Shown in pieces: positions 34,956 through 43,264 of a DNA stretch of 64,000 bases (its first letter is position 1; each line of letters begins with the position of its first letter). The stretch comes from Mycobacterium scrofulaceum (GTDB taxonomy: Bacteria; Actinomycetota; Actinomycetes; Mycobacteriales; Mycobacteriaceae), in assembly GCF_001667885.1 (NCBI RefSeq), contig NZ_LZJW01000147.1, positions 91,144-155,143 of the forward strand, read 5' to 3'. Under the pieces are notes generated by a model that ran no database searches, was not told the origin of the DNA, and saw nothing but the letters and a program-made list of their open reading frames with translations. The translations under genes were made by a program, and so were the position numbers.

Positions 34956-36125
34956 GTGGCAGCCAAGAGACGCACCGCGGCGATCGTCGGTGTGCACAAC
35001 ACCCCGCAGGGCCGCCGCCTGGACGGCGAGACGTCGCGTAGCCTGGCGCTGACGGCCATTCGCGGCGCCCTCGACGACGCGGGCTTGCGCCTCGACGACG
35101 TCGACGGGGTCAGTGCGGGCCCGCTGTCCACCGCGTTGATCTACGACCTGCGGCTCGGTCCGGCCTGGCAGGGGCTCGCCTTCGGCGTCGGCATGATCAC
35201 CGAGGCGGTCAACGCCATCGAGCACGGCATGGCCGACGTGGTGGTGCTCGTCGCCGCCCAGGCCGGCGAATACCGCGACCACGAGGCCACCGCGCCGTGG
35301 ACCCGGCCCGAAAACGAATTCGTCGCGCCGTGGGGCATGTTCACCACCGCCGAATTCGCGCTGATCGCGCGCCGCCACATGCACCTCTACGGCACCACGC
35401 GCGAACAGCTGTCGATCGTCGCGGCCACCATCCGCAACAACGGGTCGCGGAACCCCGAAGCCGTGTATTACCAGCGCGGACCCTTCACCCCCGACGACAT
35501 CACCGCGTCGAGGCCAATCGCCGACCCGTTTCATCTGCTCGATTGCGCCACCACGTCCGAAGGCGGGTGCGCATTGGTCGTGGCCAACATCGAAAAGACC
35601 GACGGCGCAAGCCAACCGATCTATGTGCTCGGCAGTGGGGCCGACTTCCACGGCCCCTCCTACCAGCACCCGCCGGTGTGGGACCTCGCCGGGCGGCGGG
35701 ACGGGCACGACGGATATGTCAACGGGGTGGTCGGCAGGCGCGCGGCCGAGCGTGCGTTCGCCCACGCGGGACTGCGGCCGGGCGACGTCGACGTGCTCGA
35801 ACTCTACGACCCGTTCTCATTCGAAATCATCCGCCAGCTCGAGGCGTTCGGGTTCTGCGGCGAAGGCGAGGGGGGACCATTCGTCGCCGACGGCCACATC
35901 GCCATCGACGGCAGCCATCCCATCACCACCGACGGAGGAACCATGTCGTTCAGCCACGCGGGGTCCAATCCGCAGATGATGCAGCGGGCCATCCGCGCCG
36001 TCCAGCAGCTGCGCGGGCAGGCGGGCGAGCTCCAGGTCGCCGACGCGCATATCGCGTTGTGCAGCAACGGGGGAGCGGGCGCCTTGTTCACCACCCTGCT
36101 GATCCTGGGGGATGAACCGCGGTGA
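34956..36125 (+). CDS. Thiolase-like lipid-transfer protein (Ltp type), second copy
   Basis: A 389-residue thiolase-superfamily protein of the Ltp aldolase branch. Typical segments are TAAIVGVHNTPQGRRLDG at the N-terminus, DVLELYDPFSFEIIRQLEAF, and TTDGGTMSFSHAGSNPQM, in which the GG-x-x-S-x-x-H-x-G pattern lines the active site. AGAGGA lies nine bases before the GTG start. A DUF35 gene follows with a 4-bp overlap (GTGA), as in ltp2-chsH2-type aldolase pairs. It is clearly divergent in sequence from the first Ltp copy upstream, so the two probably cleave different intermediates. Confidence 0.86.
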   Translation: MAAKRRTAAIVGVHNTPQGRRLDGETSRSLALTAIRGALDDAGLRLDDVDGVSAGPLSTALIYDLRLGPAWQGLAFGVGMITEAVNAIEHGMADVVVLVAAQAGEYRDHEATAPWTRPENEFVAPWGMFTTAEFALIARRHMHLYGTTREQLSIVAATIRNNGSRNPEAVYYQRGPFTPDDITASRPIADPFHLLDCATTSEGGCALVVANIEKTDGASQPIYVLGSGADFHGPSYQHPPVWDLAGRRDGHDGYVNGVVGRRAAERAFAHAGLRPGDVDVLELYDPFSFEIIRQLEAFGFCGEGEGGPFVADGHIAIDGSHPITTDGGTMSFSHAGSNPQMMQRAIRAVQQLRGQAGELQVADAHIALCSNGGAGALFTTLLILGDEPR

Positions 36126-36544
36126 CCTCCGATCCGTTGCGGCCCCAAACCGGCCCGGTGCCCCACGCCACCAGCCACCTCAGCGTGCCCTTCTGGCAGG
36201 GTTGTCAGTCCGGCGAATTGCGGTATCAGCGCTGCGAAGCCTGCGGGCTGGCGAATTTCCCGCCGACCGAGCATTGCCGCGAATGCCTTTCGGCGCAGGT
36301 CCATTGGGAGCGCAGCGGCGGCCTCGGCGAGATCTACAGCTGGACGGTGGTGCACCGGCCGGTGACGGCGGAATTCGAGCCGCCCTACGCGCCCGCCATC
36401 GTCACCCTCGACGAGGGCTACCAGATGCTGACCAACGTCGTCGGGGTGTCTCCGGAGGATTTGCGGATCGGCATGCGCGTGCGGGTGCAATTCCACTCGG
36501 TCGGCCCCGACGTGACGCTGCCCTACTTCACCGGCCAGGAGTAG
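36122..36544 (+). CDS. DUF35 zinc-ribbon/OB-fold protein, second copy
   Basis: A 140-residue DUF35 protein with a complete zinc ribbon: Cys38-x2-Cys41 and Cys52-x2-Cys55 in YQRCEACGLANFPPTEHC and following residues. The OB-fold follows, with GEIYSWTVVHRPVTAEFE and LRIGMRVRVQF. It would bind the Ltp protein encoded upstream and shape its aldolase active site. Its GTG start overlaps the Ltp stop, so the two are made in fixed ratio. Seven bases later the PadR gene begins. Confidence 0.9.
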   Translation: MTSDPLRPQTGPVPHATSHLSVPFWQGCQSGELRYQRCEACGLANFPPTEHCRECLSAQVHWERSGGLGEIYSWTVVHRPVTAEFEPPYAPAIVTLDEGYQMLTNVVGVSPEDLRIGMRVRVQFHSVGPDVTLPYFTGQE

Positions 36545-36551
36545 GACAGCC

Positions 36552-37205
36552 ATGAGCCCCCGCCGCATCAGCAACGGCCTGCCAATAACCGCTTACCTGG
36601 TGCTGGGCGTGCTCGCCGCCAACGACGAGCAGCTGACCGCGGGGGAGATCAAGATGCGCGCCGAGCTGTCGGTCGGCCACTTTTACTGGTCGCCATCGGT
36701 CAGTCACGTTCGGCGCGAACTCAATAGGTTGTTGGCCCGCGGCATGGTCGGGGAGATCGGCGCTCAATCGGGCAAGCGGGCGATCACGCTTTACGAGGCC
36801 ACCGACGCCGGACTCGACGCCCTGCGTCGTTGGGTCCAGCACTTCCCGGGCGAGGACCGGGTGGTCATCAAGCACCCCGTCATCCTCAAGACCTGGCTCT
36901 CGCGCGGCGAGGACCCCGAGCGCATCGTCGATACGTTGGACCGGCACCTGGAGGCGACCCGGGCGCGGCTGGACGAGGCGCTGTGGTCGCGCCAGCGGTC
37001 ACGGGAGCTCGGCATCACCGACGACCCGAGCCAGCGCTTCTCGTTCGCCGTCCTGGACTATGCGATCCGCGGGTTGTACGCGGAGCTCTCCAACATCGCG
37101 CAGTTGCGCGACGAGATCGCTTCCGGCACAACGCAAGACCCGGTCAAACGGGTGCGACGGCCGAAGGGTCAGATCCGCCGCCGGGTACCCGGGAGCCCGG
37201 GCTAG
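36552..37205 (+). CDS. PadR family transcriptional regulator
   Basis: A 217-residue regulator. A winged HTH occupies about 10-90 (LVLGVLAANDEQLTAGEIKM, VSHVRRELNRLLARGMV, ITLYEATDAGLDALRRW), followed by a helical dimerisation domain as in PadR/VirR proteins. It is the last gene of the Ltp2/DUF35 operon, so it may sense a pathway intermediate and regulate the operon. Its last 62 bp overlap the 3' end of the convergent FadD17-like gene. The C-terminal tail is Arg-rich and possibly extends only because of this overlap. Confidence 0.83.
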   Translation: MSPRRISNGLPITAYLVLGVLAANDEQLTAGEIKMRAELSVGHFYWSPSVSHVRRELNRLLARGMVGEIGAQSGKRAITLYEATDAGLDALRRWVQHFPGEDRVVIKHPVILKTWLSRGEDPERIVDTLDRHLEATRARLDEALWSRQRSRELGITDDPSQRFSFAVLDYAIRGLYAELSNIAQLRDEIASGTTQDPVKRVRRPKGQIRRRVPGSPG

Positions 37206-38787
37206 GCGTCGCGACCGCGTAGGCGGTGCCCCGGGTTTCGCGCTCCCACAGCACCTCGCCGTCGCCTATTCCGGTGCCTTCAGCGATCAACTGGCGCTTG
37301 AGCACCTTGTGGGTGGCGGTGCTGGGCAGATCGGCGGCCAGGCGGACGTAACGTGGGCGGGCCTTAGGGGACAGGTCCGGCTGCGCGTCGAGGAACGCCT
37401 CGAACGCGTCGGGGTCGAGGGTGTGGCCCTCGTTGAGGACGATCGCGGCCATCACCTGATCGCCGACCCGCTCGTCCGGGACCGCGTACACCGCCACGCG
37501 GTTGATTGCCTGGTGGCGCAGCAGGATTCGCTCGATGGGTGCCGCGGCCAGGTTCTCCCCGTCCACGCGCATCCAGTCGGCGGTGCGGCCGGCCAGGTAG
37601 ATCCAGCCCTCGGAGTCGCGGTAGGCGAGGTCGCCGGACCAGTACATCCCGTGGCGCATGCGCTCGGCGTTGGCGTCGGGGTCGTTGTAGTAGCCGGTGA
37701 AGAATCCCGATCCGGCCGTGTTGACCAACTCACCGACCGCCTCGTCGGCGTTGAGCAGGGCGCCGTCGGCGTCGAAGCGGGCGACCGCGCACTCGGTGAC
37801 GGTATCGCTGTTATAGATCGCCACCCCGTCGATCCCTTTGCCGATCGAGCCCTTCGGCGTGCCGGGTTCGCGGATCACGATGACCGCGTTCTCGGTTGAG
37901 CCGAACCCGTCCTCGACCTGCACGCCGAAGCGCCGCGCGAATTCCTCGATGTCCTTGTCGTTGGCCTCGTTGCCGAACGCCACCCGCAGGGGGTTGTCGG
38001 CGTCGTCGTCGCGTTCCGGTGTGGCCAGGATGTAAGCGAGCGGCTTGCCGACGTAGTTCATGTAGGTCGCGCCGTAGTGGCGGATGTCGTCGAGGAAGCT
38101 GCTTGCCGAGAACTTCGCCGGCACGATCGCGGCGCCGGAAACCACGGCGGGCGCCCATCCCGCGACGACGGCGTTGGAGTGGAACAGCGGCATCGACACA
38201 TAACAGGTGTCCTTCTCGGACAGCGCGAAGCGCTGGACCAGATTGATGCCGGCGAACGTCGCCATCAGGTGTGACACCTGCACCGCCTTGGGATTGCCGC
38301 TCGTCCCCGACGTGAAGATCATCATGAACGGATCCATCGCCGTGACCTGCCGGTGCGGCACCAGTTCGCCGGTGCCGTCGATGAATTCGGCCCACTGCGG
38401 TGTCGACGTGTCCAGAACGTGCGTTCCCTCTAGGTCCAGGCCGTCGAGCAGTGGCCGGTGTTCGGCGTCGGTGATGAGGAACTGGCAATGGGCGCGCCGG
38501 ACGTCGGCGGCTAGCGCCTCGCCGCGCCGGGTGGTGTTCAGGCCACACAGGACGTAACCGCCAAGCCCGGCCGCCGCCATCTGGCTCAGCATTTCGGGAT
38601 TGTTTCCCAGCAGAGCGCCCACGTGCATCGGGCGGCCGGGGTCCGCTGCGGATATCAGGGCCGCCGCCCGCGTGGCCGCACCGGCCAGGTACTGACTCCA
38701 ACTCCACTGCAGGCCGCGGTGTTTCACCGCGGTCCCCGGGTCGGACAAGCGCTTGTTGAGCAGCGCTTGAATGGTGTCGTCAGTCAT
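37144..38787 (-). CDS. FadD17-like acyl-CoA synthetase
   Basis: A 547-residue ANL-superfamily adenylate-forming enzyme that activates a carboxylic acid to its CoA thioester. Motifs include the P-loop-like MIFTSGTSGNPKAV, the A5-type DGFGSTEN, the A7 YWSGDLAYRDSEGWIYLAGR, and the catalytic-lysine region THKVLKRQL near the C-terminus. Segments such as CYVSMPLFHSNAVVAGW and GKPLAYILATPE closely match what I know of mycobacterial FadD17, which sits among sterol side-chain genes. It is convergent with the PadR gene and overlaps it. An operator nearly identical to that of the FadE operon lies 37 bp upstream, so it belongs to the same regulon and probably activates its substrate. Confidence 0.87.
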   Translation of the reverse strand: MTDDTIQALLNKRLSDPGTAVKHRGLQWSWSQYLAGAATRAAALISAADPGRPMHVGALLGNNPEMLSQMAAAGLGGYVLCGLNTTRRGEALAADVRRAHCQFLITDAEHRPLLDGLDLEGTHVLDTSTPQWAEFIDGTGELVPHRQVTAMDPFMMIFTSGTSGNPKAVQVSHLMATFAGINLVQRFALSEKDTCYVSMPLFHSNAVVAGWAPAVVSGAAIVPAKFSASSFLDDIRHYGATYMNYVGKPLAYILATPERDDDADNPLRVAFGNEANDKDIEEFARRFGVQVEDGFGSTENAVIVIREPGTPKGSIGKGIDGVAIYNSDTVTECAVARFDADGALLNADEAVGELVNTAGSGFFTGYYNDPDANAERMRHGMYWSGDLAYRDSEGWIYLAGRTADWMRVDGENLAAAPIERILLRHQAINRVAVYAVPDERVGDQVMAAIVLNEGHTLDPDAFEAFLDAQPDLSPKARPRYVRLAADLPSTATHKVLKRQLIAEGTGIGDGEVLWERETRGTAYAVATPSPGSRVPGGGSDPSAVAPV

Positions 38788-39146
38788 CGGTCGGATTCAC
38801 CCTCACTATGCCTAGCCCTACGAGACGAGACGGTCCGTCTTATCGTAGCGGCCCGCCGTCCGCCACAACACCGCCACGGTCCATGGGGCACCCTACGCAT
38901 CGGAGGACCGCGGGCCGTCCGCCATCTGGTGTTCGCAAAACTTTTCATCGCTTTTCTTCGAGGATTCTTCGGCGGTGACCGCGTGTAGCGCTGCGGACTC
39001 CGGATCCAACGGCCACCATTGCCTCATGCTGTTCGAGTTGCACAGATCGTTGATTCTGCTCAGAAACCGAGCGCGACATCTCGTCGCCCCATCGCCCGGA
39101 GCCCCGCCACGCCCCGGGGCGCGGCGCCTTCGCCGCAGACACGGAG
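38788..39146. other. Intergenic region upstream of the FadD17-like gene
   Basis: These 359 bases hold the fadD promoter and one operator. Short frames on both strands have no protein-like features. The left part is promoter for fadD; the right part is the 3' flank of the GGDEF/EAL gene, where I see no clear terminator. Confidence 0.6.
38824..38841. promoter_or_regulatory. Operator upstream of FadD17-like gene (copy 2 of the shared element)
   Basis: GACGAGACGGTCCGTCTT differs from the element upstream of the fused FadE gene at one base of 18. Its core AGACGG-T-CCGTCT is a perfect 13-base palindrome. It lies 37 bp before the fadD start codon, a normal repressor position. Confidence 0.72.
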
Positions 39147-41288
39147 CTAGCCGCCGGGCCGTCCGGCCGTGAGGGCGCGGGCGGCTTGGCGGCGCCGCTG
39201 CTCATACATGGCTTGATCGGCGCGCTCGAGGACGGCGTCGATGGATCTGCCGTCTCCCGGGCGGTGTGCCGCGCAGCCGACCGTGAGAACGATGGAGATC
39301 TCCGTCCCGCCGCCGAGGGTGATCGGTGTCCGTTGTAGCTGGGCGGTGATTCGGTCGGTGAGCAGGGCGAGTCCGCGATCGTCGACGGTGTCGGTGATGA
39401 TCAGGAATTCATCGCCGCCCCATCGGGCGACGAGGCCATCTTCCCCGACCGCCGCCAGTAACCGACCGGCGATCTCGACCAGCAGTTCGTCGCCGGCTTG
39501 GTGGCCATGCCGATCATTGATCGACTTGAATTGCTCGATGTCGCAAAACAGAATTCCGTAGCCCTCGTCGGCGGCGTCGAGTTCCTCTAGCCGGCTCCAG
39601 GCCGCGGAGCGGTTGGCGATCGCCGTGAGTGTGTCGGTGGTGGCTCGGCGGGCCAGCTCGGCCTCTCGCATGCGCTCGGCGGTGACGTCGAGGATCTGGG
39701 ATACGAAGCAACGCGGCTGGTTACCCGGCCCTTGGACCAACACGGCGGTGAGGTTGCACCATACGATGCGCCCGTCCGCGGCGATGAAACGCTTGTCCAT
39801 GCGGTAAGCGCGGCGGCGCCCCGCAAGGCATTCGGCCAGCAGAGCCAGGTCGGCGTCCAGGTCGTCGGGGTGGGTGATCTCCTGAAAGGTCAGACCGGCC
39901 AAATCCTTTCGGCCGTAACCGAGCATGGCCCGCAACGCTCGATTGGTGCGCTGGAACGTGCCGTCTAGACCGACGACGGCCATGCCGATGGGCGAATGTG
40001 TCAGCGCCAGCTCGAAACGTCGCTCTCCCAAAAGGTCGAAAACGGCCGAAGACTGATCGACCGGTTCGGCGACGACGGCGCCGGCCGCGAACCCGTGGGT
40101 GTGGGACTTGGGCCGGCTGAGATAGAAACCCTGCGCCCAGGGGATGCCGGCCGCACCCACGGCGTCGAGTTCGCCCTGAGTCTCCACCCCTTCGGCGATG
40201 ACGGTCGCGCCGATCTGCGCGGCCAGTTCCGCGATGGACTGGGCCAGTCGCCGCCGCGCGGCGTCGGCGTCGATGTTGCGTGTGATGGAGTGATCGATCT
40301 TGATGAATTCCGGTGCTATCTCCAGGACATGGGAGAACGAGGAGAAACCGGCGCCCACGTCGTCGACCGCCACCCGCATGCCGCGCGCTCGGCATGCTTC
40401 CAGGACATCGTCGAGAGCGTCGTAGTTTTCGACGGCATCGTGCTCGGTGATTTCCAGCACGAGCCGCGACGGGTCGACCTCGGCCAGTAGGTCGGGCCAC
40501 GGAGTACGCAGCACCGCCGACGGAGAGATGTTGACTGCGACGAACGCATCTTCGGGCAGCTGCGGCACCAGCGACAGGGCGCGCGCTATGACCGCGGTCT
40601 CCAATTCGATGTCCATGCCCAACACGGCCGCTTCGCCGAAGACAAGATCGGGTCGAAACGGTTCGCACGGGAAGCGCGCGAGCGCTTCGACACCGAGCAC
40701 CGCGCCGGTCGAAACATCGTGCACCGCTTGAAAAACGATCTCGAAGTCCCGCTCGGCCACCATCCGGCGAATGCCGTCGTGCTGGTCGGTGGCGATCTTC
40801 GTCGGGTCCGCCGGCAGTTCCATCAAACTGCCGATGAGTTCGGCCATCTTTTTGGCGACTCGTAAATCCACGTCGGCCAGATGCGGCCGCGGCTGCTGAC
40901 TGACCGCGCACACCATCCCGACCGCGGAGCCATCCGGGCCTAGCAACGGAACACCGACAAAGGCGCCGACACCCCATTCGCGGGTTTTCTGCAGGACGGA
41001 GGCAGTCCTATCGGCCGACGTGTCCGGGATGACGGCCGGCAGTCGCCCATCGATCACTCGGACGCTGTACGACCCGGACAGCGAAGATCGGTCGCCGGGC
41101 GAGAGCCCGAGGGCGCGGGCGTCGCCGTCGACCACCTCGAAGACTTGCATGCCGCTGGAAAACGACGCGACCCACGCCGTGTCAAGGCCGAGGCGACGCC
41201 GCAACAAGCCCAAGAGGGTATGGACCAAGTCCGCGGAATTTGCCGGTTCGTGGCCCGGGGCGTTTGCTATCTGCTCCTCGGCGCCCAT
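39147..41288 (-). CDS. Cyclic-di-GMP enzyme with GAF-EAL-PAS-GGDEF domain order
   Basis: A 713-residue soluble signalling protein. A GAF sensor (about 15-160) is followed by an EAL phosphodiesterase with EAL at 201-203, Glu279 in LEITEHD, DDVGAGF at 309-315, Lys330, EGVE at 366-369 and GFYLSRP. A PAS domain (about 422-540) comes next, then a GGDEF cyclase with WGGDEF at 623-628. All key residues of both activities appear intact. The Arg of an inhibitory I-site is missing before GGDEF (VGEDG), so feedback inhibition may be absent. The usual order is GGDEF then EAL; here it is reversed. The ATG at 41288 (MGAEEQ) is preferred to an upstream start with an unlikely Pro/Arg-rich lead. Confidence 0.87.
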   Translation of the reverse strand: MGAEEQIANAPGHEPANSADLVHTLLGLLRRRLGLDTAWVASFSSGMQVFEVVDGDARALGLSPGDRSSLSGSYSVRVIDGRLPAVIPDTSADRTASVLQKTREWGVGAFVGVPLLGPDGSAVGMVCAVSQQPRPHLADVDLRVAKKMAELIGSLMELPADPTKIATDQHDGIRRMVAERDFEIVFQAVHDVSTGAVLGVEALARFPCEPFRPDLVFGEAAVLGMDIELETAVIARALSLVPQLPEDAFVAVNISPSAVLRTPWPDLLAEVDPSRLVLEITEHDAVENYDALDDVLEACRARGMRVAVDDVGAGFSSFSHVLEIAPEFIKIDHSITRNIDADAARRRLAQSIAELAAQIGATVIAEGVETQGELDAVGAAGIPWAQGFYLSRPKSHTHGFAAGAVVAEPVDQSSAVFDLLGERRFELALTHSPIGMAVVGLDGTFQRTNRALRAMLGYGRKDLAGLTFQEITHPDDLDADLALLAECLAGRRRAYRMDKRFIAADGRIVWCNLTAVLVQGPGNQPRCFVSQILDVTAERMREAELARRATTDTLTAIANRSAAWSRLEELDAADEGYGILFCDIEQFKSINDRHGHQAGDELLVEIAGRLLAAVGEDGLVARWGGDEFLIITDTVDDRGLALLTDRITAQLQRTPITLGGGTEISIVLTVGCAAHRPGDGRSIDAVLERADQAMYEQRRRQAARALTAGRPGG

Positions 41289-41529
41289 AGCGACGATGCT
41301 AGACCGGCAAGCGGGACCAGGCATTTGGAATGGCACCGATGCGGGTCTCACTGGGCGGGGCCTAACACCCGTGCGGGGCATTTCCACGGGCCGACTTGGA
41401 AGACGATCGATCGCGAAGCGGCCGGGCTCCGTTTGCTGAGGGCTCTTTACCGGTCACGCAGCCGGCGCCAAGCTGCCGGTAGAGCGTCCGTCCGTGCCTA
41501 ACCTGCTTGAGAATGACGTCGCCCAGCCG

Positions 41530-42291
41530 TCATCCGCCGACCATCATCAGGCCGCCATCGACGGCCAGCAGCTGCCCGGTGATGAACCCGGAACCGGTGC
41601 CGGCCAAAAAGACCAGCATCGGGCTGAGGTCGCGGGCGGGATCACCCAGCGCCCCACCCAGCGGGATCAGCATTTGCATCTGCTGATCGATCAGCGCGCT
41701 CGCGTCGGGGCCGAGGAATTCGCGCAGCCGGTCCGCGCCGGCGGTCTGCACCGCCGGGGCCAGAGCGTTGACGGTGATCTTGTCCGCCGCCCAGGCTTTG
41801 GCCGCCGACCGCGTCCACGCCTGAACCGCGCCCTTGGTCGCGGCGTAGACCGCCGAAATCGGGCTGCCCATAACGGCTTCCGACGACCCGAAGTTGATGA
41901 TTCTGCCGCCCTTGGGGTCTTGGTCCTTCATCACGGCGTACGCGGCCTGATTGGTCAAGATCGTGGCCTTGACGTTGGTGTCCAACAGGAACGCGATGTC
42001 GTCGACGCCGATGTAACCGGGGATGCCGGCCTGCCACAGGCCCGCGGCGTTCACCAACACGTCGAGTCCGCCCAAGCGGTCGGCGGCTTGTCGCACCATT
42101 GCCGACACGGCGTCGGCGTCGCGCACGTCGCACTGCAGCCAGGTGGCCGCAAGACCGTCCGGCGGCGGTGTCTGGTGGTAGGTGGCAACAACCTCGGCCC
42201 CCGCGTCACCGAGGGCTCCTACGGCGGCCGCTCCGATCCCGGTCGCTCCGCCGGTGACCAAGATCCGCCGGCCTTGCAGCGCGTTTTCCAT
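41530..42291 (-). CDS. Short-chain dehydrogenase/reductase
   Basis: A 253-residue classical SDR. The coenzyme motif is TGGATGIG (13-20), NAAG is present as VLVNAAGLWQ, and the catalytic Tyr-Lys pair is in SAVYAATKGAV with the Ser in INFGSSEAV. It reduces or oxidises a carbonyl or hydroxyl group with NAD(P)H. The ATG at 42291 gives MENALQGRRILVTGG, a normal SDR start; the frame continues upstream without family similarity. It follows the alpha/beta hydrolase gene on the same strand with about 75 bp between. The substrate is unknown. Confidence 0.85.
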   Translation of the reverse strand: MENALQGRRILVTGGATGIGAAAVGALGDAGAEVVATYHQTPPPDGLAATWLQCDVRDADAVSAMVRQAADRLGGLDVLVNAAGLWQAGIPGYIGVDDIAFLLDTNVKATILTNQAAYAVMKDQDPKGGRIINFGSSEAVMGSPISAVYAATKGAVQAWTRSAAKAWAADKITVNALAPAVQTAGADRLREFLGPDASALIDQQMQMLIPLGGALGDPARDLSPMLVFLAGTGSGFITGQLLAVDGGLMMVGG

Positions 42292-42366
42292 GCCCGCGAG
42301 CCTAACGCCACGGCGAAATACACCTCGAATTTTCGCCGCGGCGTTACGGCGCAAAGGGAGAAGGCG

Positions 42367-43197
42367 CTAGGCGCGCACCGCGATCGTCGACAACAGGTCG
42401 GCAAGCCGGTCCGGTTGGTCGATCATCGAGAACGTTCGTGCGCCCTCGATGATCTCGAGGCGGGCGTTGGGCAGGGTGGCGGCCAGCCGGGCGCCATCCT
42501 CCTGCTCGAAGAACACGTCGTCGGCCGACCACGCGACCAGGGTGGGCTTCTCGAACTCGGGCAACCGGGCCGCCACGCCCGTCGTCACCTCGGTGCGCAT
42601 CGACAACGTGAACTGCCGCAGGTCTTCGGCGATGCGCGGATCGGATAGGCCCGGGCGTACCCATGCCTCGGTGAGGTCGTCGATGTTGCGATGCGCCAAT
42701 CCGTCGAACGCGCGCTTGCGGGCAGCCGGCACCCGCATCGCCTGGGACACTGCGCGGAAGGTCGTCTTCGACTTGGCCGCCAGGATCACCGGCTTGAGAA
42801 TGGGCGGCGGAAAGTGTTCGAACGCATCGCAACTCGTGAGCACCAGCGCGCCGAGCCGATCCGGGTGGTGCACGGCCACGAGCTGGGTGATGACCCCGCC
42901 GGTGTCGTTGCCGACCAGCACCACGTCCTCGAGGTCGAGCGCGGTCAGCACCTCGGCGACCATGCCGGCGACGCCGGTGATGGTTCGATCGGCGCCGCGG
43001 CGCAATGGTTCTGGATGCGCGCCCAGCGGCCACGTCGGAGCGATGCAGCGCAGGCCCCGCCCGGCCAGTTGCTCGCTGACCCGGCGCCACAGCTCGCGGC
43101 CCATCATGTACCCGTGCACGAAGACCACCGGCCTGCCGTTTTCGGGTCCAGTTGCTTCGTAATGGATGGTTCCGGCACTAATGTCGATCGTCGACAT
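42367..43197 (-). CDS. Alpha/beta hydrolase with Asp nucleophile
   Basis: A 276-residue hydrolase. The oxyanion-hole motif is VVFVHGYMMG, and the nucleophile elbow is VLVGNDTGGV with Asp98 in the nucleophile position, as in haloalkane dehalogenases and epoxide hydrolases rather than Ser esterases. WSADDVFF supplies the acid and IIEGARTFSMIDQP the region where the catalytic His normally lies, but no His is present there, so activity is uncertain. GGTAGGAG precedes the ATG. It is divergent from a TetR gene with a strong palindrome between, which likely controls both. Confidence 0.82.
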   Translation of the reverse strand: MSTIDISAGTIHYEATGPENGRPVVFVHGYMMGRELWRRVSEQLAGRGLRCIAPTWPLGAHPEPLRRGADRTITGVAGMVAEVLTALDLEDVVLVGNDTGGVITQLVAVHHPDRLGALVLTSCDAFEHFPPPILKPVILAAKSKTTFRAVSQAMRVPAARKRAFDGLAHRNIDDLTEAWVRPGLSDPRIAEDLRQFTLSMRTEVTTGVAARLPEFEKPTLVAWSADDVFFEQEDGARLAATLPNARLEIIEGARTFSMIDQPDRLADLLSTIAVRA

Positions 43198-43221
43198 AAG
43201 AGAACTCCTACCTCGGGATAC

Positions 43222-43250
43222 ACTTACAAACAGGCTGTCTGTTCGTAAGT
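43222..43250. promoter_or_regulatory. Large imperfect palindrome, probable TetR operator
   Basis: A 29-base palindrome with 12 of 14 pairs matching: outer arms ACTTAC and GTAAGT, inner halves AACAG and CTGTT. It lies 25 bp from the hydrolase start and 15 bp from the TetR start, so a bound dimer would block both. AACAGGCTG recurs once more at 43255-43263, next to the TetR start codon. Confidence 0.68.
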
Positions 43251-43264
43251 TACCAACAGGCTGT

